Shown here: piece by piece, positions 19,187 through 27,833 of the stretch
Numbering within the stretch: the stretch's first letter is position 1
Layout of the letters: each line of letters opens with the position of its first letter
DNA from: Bacteroidota bacterium
Lineage (GTDB): Bacteria; Bacteroidota; Ignavibacteria; SZUA-365
Direction of reading: 5' to 3'
Assembly: GCA_018224415.1 (NCBI GenBank)
Contig: JAGTUZ010000021.1
Coordinates: 1 to 37,817, forward strand
Length of the DNA stretch: 37,817 nucleotides
Notes under the pieces: model-generated
What the model saw: only the letters and a program-made list of their open reading frames with translations
Told to the model about the DNA's origin: nothing
Database searches by the model: none
Translations under genes and position numbers: made by a program

Positions 19187-19819
19187 TCAGACATGAGACA
19201 ACGGACCGTTGGACACAACCTGTTCACCGACTGCGGGACGCCCCGGTATCTGATGGGGCTCGCTCTTGTCTAGCAGCAGATATACGATGATCGCCAGCAC
19301 GCAGAAGGTCAGTACGAACGCCGTCAGCATCAGCTTCCGGCGGGAAGGTTCCGCGGGAGGGTGATAGAGCTGGTCGCGATTGCGGTGGAACATCTCGAAG
19401 TCCGAAAGCGGATCTTCCTCCGTGATCGCGACGTCCTCGTCCGTGATCGTGATGTCCTCATCCGTAATGGCGATGTCTTCATCCGAAATGGCGACATCAT
19501 CCATGAGAGCGACATCCTCATCCGAAATGGCAATGTCTTCATCCGTAATGGCGATGTCTTCATCCGCGATGGCGACATCCTCGGAAGTCGCTGACTCCGG
19601 CAAACCGTTTTCAGGGATAACGGGAGATGAACCCTCGTCCTGGCCGAATGCGCGGCGCACCTCACGCACCAGATCCGCGACGTCGACCGTCTCGAGCACC
19701 GGGCCTGGGTTGGATTGCAAGGCCTCGGCGGGAATGAAGTGCAGGCTGTCGATACTGCTGGCCAGACCCTGCGGTGGGTCAGCTGCAATTCCATGTGTGA
19801 TATTGCCGCTGTCTGCCAT
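19187..19819 (-). CDS. Acidic heptapeptide-repeat, single-pass membrane protein of unknown function
   Basis: ATG at 19819 lies one base after the upstream gene's TGA (19821-19823). 210 aa with EDVAIADEDIAITDEDIAISDEDVALMDDVAISDEDIAITDEDITITDEDVAITEED, then RRKLMLTAFVLTFCVLAIIVYLLLD as a TM helix with a positive N-flank. Confidence 0.75.
   Translation of the reverse strand: MADSGNITHGIAADPPQGLASSIDSLHFIPAEALQSNPGPVLETVDVADLVREVRRAFGQDEGSSPVIPENGLPESATSEDVAIADEDIAITDEDIAISDEDVALMDDVAISDEDIAITDEDITITDEDVAITEEDPLSDFEMFHRNRDQLYHPPAEPSRRKLMLTAFVLTFCVLAIIVYLLLDKSEPHQIPGRPAVGEQVVSNGPLSHV
19413..19577 (-). repeat. Tandem repeat, 8 units (seven of 21 bp, one of 18 bp), encoding DED(I/V)AI(T/S)-type heptapeptides
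   Basis: Units start at 19413, 19434, 19455, 19476, 19497 (18 bp), 19515, 19536, 19557; plus-strand form TCYTCATCCGWAATGGCGAYR. Confidence 0.95.
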
Positions 19820-19820
19820 G

Positions 19821-21596
19821 TCAGAAATGCGCCGTGACGCCGCCCATGAGGAAAAATGGTCGCTCGCGGTAACCGGGCCACTGTTGCCGGTTCTGGTCGA
19901 GCAGGTTGTCGAAGCGGAGAAACAGCCCCAGGTTCGGAAGGAGGCGGTAATCGAGTTCGAGGCCCAGCAGCAGCCAGGCAGGAAGTGCGCCGCCGTCCGC
20001 TTCCTGTTCTCCGACCAACTGCATCGTGCTCTGCAGGCATAGGCCGAAGGGGAATGCATGCGAGAGCAGCAGACGCGCCTCGTAATCGGGGAGGTAGGGG
20101 ATGCGCCCCTGCGCCTCGCCGAGCGCCGATGTGCGCAGATCGAGGCTTGCCTGCAGCCGTGTATCCGGCCCGAATCGATGGGAGAGTTCCGTGCGTGCGC
20201 TGAAGACGCTTGCACGTCCGTCATAACGCAGTTCCCACTGCTGTCGGACAGGATCCGGCAGGAGGGAGAACCGCGGCCAGGATGACGTCGACAGATATTC
20301 GATCGCGAAACGGGCACTGCTCTTCCTGCGGTTGTCGAATTCCGTACCCAAGGTGAATCGCCAGGGAATGTCACTGTGACGAATCACAGAGGCGAGCATC
20401 ATGTAGGGATTGACATGGAGGAATTCCTCCAGCGTGTGTTCGCGAACTTCCGGCAGCCAACCACCAAACAGCGACCAGTTGCTGTTCAGCATCCGGCGCA
20501 GCAGCAGTGTCGGATAGAGACGGAACTGGCTGGCATGGTCACTGCCCCTGTAGAGATTGAGTGCGAGACCGGCCTCGAGGCGGGTTGCGTCTCCAAGGGG
20601 AAACACGGTGCCGCCGCTTCCCTTGATGTAGAAGGGACGTGTACTTCCGGGGCCGCGTTCACTCAGGTCATTGACGTGCAGCAGCAGGGAGAAATCGACG
20701 TCGTGGCTGCCCATGGACAGGCGTGTTGTGGCGTCGAGGCCGAGACGGTTTTCTATCTGACGGTATTCGTCCAGCTCCAGACTGTCGCGAAGACCGAGGG
20801 TCTCGTCGATGGAACGGTGCGCGAACGAAAGGCGCAGCGTATGATCCGCAAGGACATTCCGGCGGGACAACAGGTCCGCCCCCAACCGAAGACCGAGCGT
20901 CCGCCTGCGGAAGTCAAGGTCCATCTGTTGATCGCTCCGAGTCAGTCTGTCTGCAAACAGCCCGTAATCCCTTACATCAACGGCCGCGTCGGCCTGGAGA
21001 CGCGAGGAAGCGAACAGCGGGTGGACATCCCGCGGCAGGTAGGTCCCACCGCGCATGTCGAAATGGAATGCGGAATAGTCGGCGCGATCGACGTGTCCAG
21101 CGCTGCGCTCGTAGGCGGCATGAGCGGCGGCATCGCCATCTGTGTAGCGATCGCCGTACCAGATCTCGAACAGTGGAGTGGAATACATTCCAATCCCTGC
21201 GCGAAGGCGCAGCACTTCGTCGCTTCCTGTCAGGTCGGGCTTGCGCAGCGGCATACGCGTCGGCGAGGTGTCCGTAAACCGTGGCTCCCGTTCTCCGCGG
21301 CCGGCCCGCGCGGTGAACATGCGGCTGTCGGGTTCGCTGGCGGCGCCTTTCCGGTCTTCGACGAAACGAATCATGTCGCTGCCGGTGATCACGTACTCCG
21401 GCAGTGACAGGGCGGGGAGCACATCGCGCAGTTCCTTCGTCTCGGGCTTGAAGTCGCGAGGCGGAGGCAGCGGTTTATCCTGCGCCCGGAGCGCCGGGGC
21501 AAAACACAGCATCATGCCAAGGGCAATGATGCAGCTGGCGGACCGGAAGGTCTGGAATGGCCGGACGAAAACGGACGGACGGAGGGCTTGTGTCAT
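19821..21596 (-). CDS. Predicted outer-membrane beta-barrel with a TonB-box-like N-terminal segment
   Basis: Signal peptide ending ALRAQD; LPEYVITGSD near the N-terminus; then ~450 aa of alternating amphipathic strands ending LGLFLRFDNLLDQNRQQWPGYRERPFFLMGGVTAHF, like TonB-dependent receptor C-termini. Confidence 0.7.
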   Translation of the reverse strand: MTQALRPSVFVRPFQTFRSASCIIALGMMLCFAPALRAQDKPLPPPRDFKPETKELRDVLPALSLPEYVITGSDMIRFVEDRKGAASEPDSRMFTARAGRGEREPRFTDTSPTRMPLRKPDLTGSDEVLRLRAGIGMYSTPLFEIWYGDRYTDGDAAAHAAYERSAGHVDRADYSAFHFDMRGGTYLPRDVHPLFASSRLQADAAVDVRDYGLFADRLTRSDQQMDLDFRRRTLGLRLGADLLSRRNVLADHTLRLSFAHRSIDETLGLRDSLELDEYRQIENRLGLDATTRLSMGSHDVDFSLLLHVNDLSERGPGSTRPFYIKGSGGTVFPLGDATRLEAGLALNLYRGSDHASQFRLYPTLLLRRMLNSNWSLFGGWLPEVREHTLEEFLHVNPYMMLASVIRHSDIPWRFTLGTEFDNRRKSSARFAIEYLSTSSWPRFSLLPDPVRQQWELRYDGRASVFSARTELSHRFGPDTRLQASLDLRTSALGEAQGRIPYLPDYEARLLLSHAFPFGLCLQSTMQLVGEQEADGGALPAWLLLGLELDYRLLPNLGLFLRFDNLLDQNRQQWPGYRERPFFLMGGVTAHF

Positions 21597-24589
21597 TTCA
21601 GCATCTCCAGCCGCACCTGGGCTTCATTCGCTTCTTCCGAACCCGCGTACTGTTCGAGTACCGTGCGGTAGTGTTTGCGTGCGTTGTCGGTGTTTCCCAG
21701 CGATTCGTCGAGCTTGCCGAGCAGCAGCAGGGCGCGGCCGTGCCAAGGGGCTGCATCGGAAAACACATACCCGACGCGCAGCAGTGCTTCTTCTGCCTCC
21801 GCGTTCCGCTTGGCATTTCGAAGCAACTCGCCCGCGCGATACTGTGCTTCGGCTCCGATATTGTCGATGCGGCTCGTCGCGATCCGTGAAAGCGCGGCGA
21901 CCGCCTCGTCGAGACGGCCTTCCTCGGCGACGAGGATCGCATGTTCTATCGTCGCGCGCAGGGCGTAGGGATTGTCAGGCTGCGCCTGCTGTGCGGCTTC
22001 GAAATCCTGCCGCGCAGCGGCGAAGTTCCGGTCGGCCCGGTAGACCAGCCCGCGTTTGTAATACGTGCGCGCCCGCGATGTGCGCGCGGCGGGATCGTTG
22101 AGCAGTTCCTGGCACAGCGCGAGGGCCTTGTTGCGGTCCTGCTGCGCCATGGCGGTCTGTACCAGTTCGAAGCGACTCTCGATGGAGAAACTGCCGCTCG
22201 GGTCAATACGGATGCCTTCGCGCAGGGTCTTCTCTGCATGCCCGAGATCGTCGTTCTGCCGGTAGGCCCGACCCAGCAGGAGATGCGCCTCGGGGAGCAT
22301 CCGGCTCTGCGGATGGGCCGTAATGAAACGCTGCAGCGCGGGAATGGTGCGGTTCGGATCGTCCTGTGACGCCAGGTCGCGCAGACTGTTGAAAACTACT
22401 TCGTCCGCGGCGGCACTCTTGGGATTTGTGGCCAGCCACTCCTGCTTGACTTTCTCTGCTTCTGCCTCGCGTCCCTGTATGCGGAGTGTCTGCGACAGCC
22501 CGTCGAGGGCATCGCTGACCTTCGGAGAATCGGCATGCAGTTCGAGGACGCGCCGATACGCCGTCTCCGCATCCTTGTAGCGGCCCATGTTATAATGGCA
22601 ATCGGCGATGGTGTAGCGGGCCTGGGCAAGGAGGGGACTGTCGGGATATTCGGAAATCAGTTTCCCGAACTCCGAAATGGCGACGTCGTAATCCTTGCTA
22701 ATGAAGTACATCCATGCGAGGCTGAACTGCGCCTCGTCCGCATACTCGGAGTCGGGATAGCGGGCCAGAAGTCCCCGCAGGGTGCTGATCGCCGCAGGCG
22801 TCTGTCCGCTGCGGTGTTCGCTGGACCCGAGCTGCAGCAGCGCATAAGCGGCGAGAGGATTGGACGGGTACATTCGCGAGATGTAGCGATAGGTCTTTGC
22901 CGCCTCTGTGAATTTCTTCTGCGCATACAAGGCGTCTCCGAGGCGGACATTGGCGTCGACGTCGTTTTTCCCCGCACGGTATTCGGTTGTCAGCCGTGTG
23001 AAAATGCGTTCGGCCTCGGGAAACTGCTGGGCGCGGAAATGCGACCACCCAAGACCGTACAGGGCGTCCTGCAGCAGCGCGGCCTCCTGGGTGGAGGTGA
23101 GCGCCTGGTTGTAAACGATGATGGCATCTTCGAACGCTTCCTCGCGGAAAAGCGATTCGCCGAGCCAGAGCAGGGCCTCCGGCTTTCGCGCATCGCCCGG
23201 ATGACGCTGCAGGAAGTTTCGCAGGACCACCGATGCCTCGGAATACTGTCCCGCTTCGAAGAGGCTGAAGCCCTGGCGGAACAGGGCCTTGGCGGCCGTT
23301 TCCTTCGGGGCGTTTTCGACGGAGACGGCCGACGCGTATGCGCGTGCGGCGTCTGCGGGACGCTTGCCTTTCAGATGGGTTTCTCCCTGCATGAACCAGG
23401 CGTCCGCGAGCACGTCGCTGTCAGGGAAGCTTGTTGTCACGGAGGCAAAATGTTGGAGCGCACTCTCGAGAGCGTTTTCGTTGAAGGCGGCCATGCCCAG
23501 TTCGAAATGCGCGTTGTCGGCATAGTCGCCAGACGGACGGCTTTCGAGCATGGCGCGAAACACCGTGCGAGATTCCTCGAGAGAGCCGTTCAACCGCAGG
23601 GCCATGCCTTTGCGGAACAACGCCGCTTCGGCGAGCGCCCCGTTGCGTCGGGAAAGTCCGTCGAATGTGACGATGGCCTCGGAGTATTTTTTCTGTTCGA
23701 TCTGCGTCCATCCCAATGAGTACTGTACCTGTTCGGCGCGCTTGTTGTCTGGATAGCCGGTCAGAAAGCTGGTGTAAAGCTCCTCGGCCTGCGCGTATCG
23801 TCCGAGCTTGTAGTGGGACTCCGCACGGAGGAACAACCGCTCGGCCGCGTTCTCCGGGTCGGGAGAATCGGTCAGTGCGCCGAGCCATGACAGGGCGGCC
23901 TCGTAGTCGCCCTGTTGATAGAGGCAGGCACCCTTGCGCGTGAAGACACCCGAACGCAATCCGCTCTCGGGGAACAGCTGCAGGAACTCCTCGTAATTCG
24001 CCAGGGCCTCGGCGTATTTCCCTTCTTTTTCCAGGACGAAGCCAATCGAGAAAAAGGCGTAGTCACGAATGCGTCCTTCGGGATAATGCTCGTATGCGAT
24101 GCGGTAGTAGCGCATCGCGAGGGGATAGTTGCCGTCCTTGAACGCCGCCTCACCGGCCCAATAGGCCGCCTCGTGGGCGAGATTGCCTTCCGGCCAGCGC
24201 TTCACCACGGAGGCGAGGAGTTCATGTGCTTTGCGGAATCCACCTTGGCGGAAATACACCTCACCTTCGCGGAAACCGGCGTCGTCGGCCAGCTTGCTGT
24301 CGGGATACCGCTGCTGGAACGCGGCAAACGCCAGGGCGGCGTCCGGGAGATTGGCGTTCTGATACAGCGACTCCGCGATGTAGTATTCCGCATCGGGAAG
24401 AAGGGCACTGCCTGGATAACTGCGGATGAAGTCACGGAATTTGCCTTCGGACAGCTGGTAGTTCCTGTCCTTGAACAGGCCAAGCGCAAAGGCATAGTCC
24501 TGTTCTTCTTTTAAATTCCGGACCTGGGATTGCCCCGGGACGCTCAGCAGGATCGCGAGGAGGAGCAGCAGGACGGTCGGTCGAAGCAT
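21593..24589 (-). CDS. Large periplasmic tetratricopeptide-repeat protein (YbgF/BamD-type TPRs)
   Basis: 998 aa; signal peptide; many ~35-aa repeats with FxxxYPDS/YPxG signatures (FIRSYPGSALLPDAEYYIAESLY, FQQRYPDSKLADDAGFREGEVYF, FLTGYPDNKRAEQVQYSLGWTQ, LLARYPDSEYADEAQFSLAWMYF). Confidence 0.9.
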   Translation of the reverse strand: MLRPTVLLLLLAILLSVPGQSQVRNLKEEQDYAFALGLFKDRNYQLSEGKFRDFIRSYPGSALLPDAEYYIAESLYQNANLPDAALAFAAFQQRYPDSKLADDAGFREGEVYFRQGGFRKAHELLASVVKRWPEGNLAHEAAYWAGEAAFKDGNYPLAMRYYRIAYEHYPEGRIRDYAFFSIGFVLEKEGKYAEALANYEEFLQLFPESGLRSGVFTRKGACLYQQGDYEAALSWLGALTDSPDPENAAERLFLRAESHYKLGRYAQAEELYTSFLTGYPDNKRAEQVQYSLGWTQIEQKKYSEAIVTFDGLSRRNGALAEAALFRKGMALRLNGSLEESRTVFRAMLESRPSGDYADNAHFELGMAAFNENALESALQHFASVTTSFPDSDVLADAWFMQGETHLKGKRPADAARAYASAVSVENAPKETAAKALFRQGFSLFEAGQYSEASVVLRNFLQRHPGDARKPEALLWLGESLFREEAFEDAIIVYNQALTSTQEAALLQDALYGLGWSHFRAQQFPEAERIFTRLTTEYRAGKNDVDANVRLGDALYAQKKFTEAAKTYRYISRMYPSNPLAAYALLQLGSSEHRSGQTPAAISTLRGLLARYPDSEYADEAQFSLAWMYFISKDYDVAISEFGKLISEYPDSPLLAQARYTIADCHYNMGRYKDAETAYRRVLELHADSPKVSDALDGLSQTLRIQGREAEAEKVKQEWLATNPKSAAADEVVFNSLRDLASQDDPNRTIPALQRFITAHPQSRMLPEAHLLLGRAYRQNDDLGHAEKTLREGIRIDPSGSFSIESRFELVQTAMAQQDRNKALALCQELLNDPAARTSRARTYYKRGLVYRADRNFAAARQDFEAAQQAQPDNPYALRATIEHAILVAEEGRLDEAVAALSRIATSRIDNIGAEAQYRAGELLRNAKRNAEAEEALLRVGYVFSDAAPWHGRALLLLGKLDESLGNTDNARKHYRTVLEQYAGSEEANEAQVRLEMLK

Positions 24590-24627
24590 GCGACGCTCGT
24601 CTGTGATGGGGGATATCGGCGGACTTA

Positions 24628-24652
24628 AAGTGATACTATAGATAGATCACTT
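24628..24652. promoter_or_regulatory. Inverted repeat AAGTGAT-N11-ATCACTT in the divergent TPR/MoxR promoter region
   Basis: Perfect 7-bp arms at 24628-24634 and 24646-24652. Confidence 0.45.
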
Positions 24653-24798
24653 AACCTCGACAAATTACGTTTCCAGTGTCAGAGTGTCAAGGCATTGCGG
24701 GAGAAAGCTGTGGAGGAAAGCTGTGTCGGATTGTTTGACCTTTCTCCGCAAAGGCGTACTTTTTTGCTTCCGTATCCACACGTTGCAGATTAAGGACC

Positions 24799-26106
24799 AT
24801 GACAGAACAGAAGACTCCGTTTCATCCCGACGAGGTCATAGACCGTTTCCGCGGCGCCATCGAGTTCGTCAACCGTCGCATCATCAACCGCACCGAAGTG
24901 ATCGACCAGATCTTTTCCGCCATGCTGATGCGCGAGCATGCGCTGATCCAGAGCCGAACCGGTGCGGCAAAATCCCTGCTCGCCCAGCAGATTTTTCGCA
25001 TGTTCGATGGTGCAAGCATTTTCCAGGTACAGGCATCGAAAGAGCAGCAGCCCGACACGTATTTCGGCGGGCTCGACATCGAGGAGCTCAAGCAGGGCCG
25101 CATCATGCACAACACCGAGAATTCGCTGGTCGAGAGCGAATTCGGTTTCATCGACGAGATTTTCGATGCCAACGATTACACCCTGCGTTCGCTGCTGACC
25201 ACCCTCAACGAGCGGGCGCTGATACTCGGGGTGCAGTACGTCCCGGCACGTGTGCATAGCGTCATCGCCGCGACGAACTATCTGCGCGTGAGCGAAATTA
25301 CCGAGGCCCTGCTCGATCGTTTCATATTCAAGGCGTTGTTCATTCCCGCGAAGGAGCCGTACACGCAATACCAGATTGCCCAGCGCTACCTGACACATCA
25401 CGGACAGGCATCGGTGCCGGCGCAACGCATTCCGTACGCCATGCTCAAACGCACTTCGGAGGTCATCCGCGGTCTCGACCCCGAGTACGGGATTACCATT
25501 CCGCTGCACGTGATCTTTTTTGCCAACTCCGTTGTGCGGTATTACGAGGCACAGCGCAACCGGTTGATCAAGGAGCGGCCGCACGAGCATCCGCATCTGA
25601 AGGACTTCTATATATCACCACGCACCTACGCGCGTGCGCTGGACATGCTGCGCGTGATCGCTTTTCTCCACGGACGTATGGAGGTGATCCCCGAGGACGT
25701 CGAGAAGCTCTGGTATCTGTACACGGTTGTAGGCATCCGGGAGCAGAAGGAACTGTTTCTGAAATCCTACAGCACCTTGTACAAGCAGTTCACCAGCGCG
25801 AAGGCCTTCGAGCAGATCCAGCGCCTGCTGGAATTCCAGGAGTTCATCGAACATCTCAAGCAGCATCCGGACCTGCTGAAGCGTCCGATCACCGAGATCG
25901 AAGGCCAGCCGCTGCGCCGCACGCTCGTCGAGTGGGCCAAGGACACGCTCGGCATCACCCACGCGACCGAGGAGCACAACCGGAGGTTGCTGGAAAGCTA
26001 CATGAAATCCTTCGAACCACTCACCGAGGAAATCGCGGATTTTCTTGTCAGTACCGAACGTGACATTCACGGACTGTTCCACCCGACGGAGCACATCTGG
26101 ACCTGA
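24799..26106 (+). CDS. MoxR/RavA-family AAA+ ATPase
   Basis: ALIQSRTGAAKSLLAQQIFRMFDG (Walker A-like), SEFGFIDEIFDANDYTLRSLLTTLNERALILGV (Walker B), HSVIAATNYLRVSEITEALLDRFIFKALF; AAGGA upstream of ATG. Confidence 0.9.
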   Translation: MTEQKTPFHPDEVIDRFRGAIEFVNRRIINRTEVIDQIFSAMLMREHALIQSRTGAAKSLLAQQIFRMFDGASIFQVQASKEQQPDTYFGGLDIEELKQGRIMHNTENSLVESEFGFIDEIFDANDYTLRSLLTTLNERALILGVQYVPARVHSVIAATNYLRVSEITEALLDRFIFKALFIPAKEPYTQYQIAQRYLTHHGQASVPAQRIPYAMLKRTSEVIRGLDPEYGITIPLHVIFFANSVVRYYEAQRNRLIKERPHEHPHLKDFYISPRTYARALDMLRVIAFLHGRMEVIPEDVEKLWYLYTVVGIREQKELFLKSYSTLYKQFTSAKAFEQIQRLLEFQEFIEHLKQHPDLLKRPITEIEGQPLRRTLVEWAKDTLGITHATEEHNRRLLESYMKSFEPLTEEIADFLVSTERDIHGLFHPTEHIWT

Positions 26107-26107
26107 C

Positions 26108-27619
26108 ATGCCCGGCGCCTACGAACACTTCTTCGACGTAATGGAGGACCTCGGGTTCTTCGAACACATTTACGAGGACCTGCCCGAGGACTTTACCGCC
26201 GTGTTCGAAATCGCGCGTGTGCTCGAAGACGAGAGCAACGAACTCGCGGCGAAGCTGCGGCCCGTGCTCACGCTTACCGCTCCGGGGAGGGGAGAGCCGC
26301 CGCCCGAGGACCGTCCCGACCTCGAGATCATCATCAACGACCAGGAGGAGTTTGAGGCCGGTCTCATCCGCACGCCCCAGCACCTGCCGCGCATCTACAA
26401 TTACCAGTGGCTGCTGCCCTCGCAGGTGTTCGACCATCGGCTGGCCAAAAAGGAGTTGTGGGTCCCGTATCCGCGGGAGCCGCGATATTTTGCTGTCGAT
26501 CCCGAATCCGACGACTACCGGCCCGACCGGCGCAAGCAGAAACTCTATGTCCTGCTCGACACCTCCAGCTCCATGGCCATGAAAAATCGCATTTCCCTGG
26601 CCAAGGCCGTGGTGTACCATTTCCTGAAGCAGAACATGAAGGAACTGGGCTACATCCATCTGCGGACGTTCGACACAAAGATCGGGGAACTGCAGGAAGC
26701 GAGGGATACTGCCAGTTTCCATGCCTTGATCCGTTGCGTCATGCGGCTGCACACCCTGGGAAACGGCACTGCCATGGCACGCGCCATCCGCCAGGCAGTC
26801 GATGACATCAACGCAATGCCGCAGCTGTCCGGCACCGAGATTCTCGTCATCACCGACGGCGCCTGCGCGCTCGACGAGGAGGAAATCCGGACACTGCTCG
26901 GCGATGGCATCGTGATCAACACCGTCAAGATCGGCCGGTCCCAGTTGATCGCCTCGAAGAGCTACATCCGCGACAAGATATTCGAGGAGGACACCGTGCA
27001 GCACAAGCTGATCGACCGCCTGCAGAAACGCGAGACCGAACTCCTCCACCTGCGCGACACCGCGCAGAGTCCCCACATCCGCCGACGCTACGACGACTCG
27101 CTGCGTTCGACGCGGCAGGAAATCAATCGCCAGGTCGACGCCATGACCGAGGAAATCATCGTCGGCTACGGACATGAACTCGAGCGTCTCTCCCACCTGT
27201 ACATCCAGGTCGAGGACGTCGAGCTTCCCGGCCTGTTCAATCTTCGCGAGGAACAGGAAACGGAGATCCGCGATCTATTCCAGCAAGTGGTGAGCGAACT
27301 CGAGCTGCACTGTTCGCTGGATCAGTTGCGCAAGCTCGCTCTCCTCATCGACCATCTCGCCGTGCTCATCAAAAACACACCCGATGCGGAGCTGCGCCGT
27401 CGCTTCGAGGAACTGCGCGAAGAGATCAGCCGACGGCTCACCGAATGCATCGAAAAGCAGATCGCGCAGGGGGGAGGTCCATTACTGCGCTCCCTGACGG
27501 CTGCCGACCGCCACGACCTCGATTTCCTTCTCGCGCACTCGTCCTCCGCGCACATCAATCTCTGGCGCGCCTTCATATGGAAACTCATCGCGGGCCTGCG
27601 GAAAATCGTAGGCTCCTGA
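26108..27619 (+). CDS. VWA domain-containing protein, partner of the adjacent MoxR ATPase
   Basis: LYVLLDTSSSMAMKNRISLAKAVVYHFL (MIDAS DxSxS), LGNGTAMARAIRQAVDD, ILVITDGACALD. ATG one base after the AAA gene's TGA. Confidence 0.88.
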   Translation: MPGAYEHFFDVMEDLGFFEHIYEDLPEDFTAVFEIARVLEDESNELAAKLRPVLTLTAPGRGEPPPEDRPDLEIIINDQEEFEAGLIRTPQHLPRIYNYQWLLPSQVFDHRLAKKELWVPYPREPRYFAVDPESDDYRPDRRKQKLYVLLDTSSSMAMKNRISLAKAVVYHFLKQNMKELGYIHLRTFDTKIGELQEARDTASFHALIRCVMRLHTLGNGTAMARAIRQAVDDINAMPQLSGTEILVITDGACALDEEEIRTLLGDGIVINTVKIGRSQLIASKSYIRDKIFEEDTVQHKLIDRLQKRETELLHLRDTAQSPHIRRRYDDSLRSTRQEINRQVDAMTEEIIVGYGHELERLSHLYIQVEDVELPGLFNLREEQETEIRDLFQQVVSELELHCSLDQLRKLALLIDHLAVLIKNTPDAELRRRFEELREEISRRLTECIEKQIAQGGGPLLRSLTAADRHDLDFLLAHSSSAHINLWRAFIWKLIAGLRKIVGS

Positions 27620-27734
27620 CGTCCTGACGTCCTCACGCCCTCACGTCCTCACGCCCTCACGTCCTCACGCCCTCACGCCCTCACGTCCTCACGCCCTCAC
27701 GCCCTCACGCCCTCACGCCCTCACGCCCTCACGT
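27615..27734. repeat. Octanucleotide tandem repeat, 15 copies of CCTSACGY, starting inside the last codons of the VWA gene
   Basis: 8-bp register holds from 27615 to 27734 without an indel: units 1-2 CCTGACGT, units 3-15 CCTCACGC or CCTCACGT. Confidence 0.97.
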
Positions 27735-27745
27735 CCTCCCCACCT

Positions 27746-27774
27746 TTGACTTCCAGCACAATTTCTCACATATT
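27746..27774 (+). promoter_or_regulatory. Candidate sigma70-like promoter TTGACT-N17-CATATT
   Basis: -35 at 27746-27751, 17-bp spacer, -10-like CATATT at 27769-27774; ~60 bp before the ATG at 27834. Confidence 0.35.
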
Positions 27775-27833
27775 GGAATACTGAATCACCGGCCTTCGTA
27801 TCATCGAATGTGCCATGAACAAAGGAGAATCGC

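Noticed and set aside
22535-23719. 394-aa plus-strand ORF inside the TPR gene
   Set aside because: Antisense of a confident TPR protein, with no ribosome-binding site or domain evidence considered convincing.
27615-27734. CRISPR array
   Set aside because: 8-bp contiguous units with no spacers; a simple tandem repeat.
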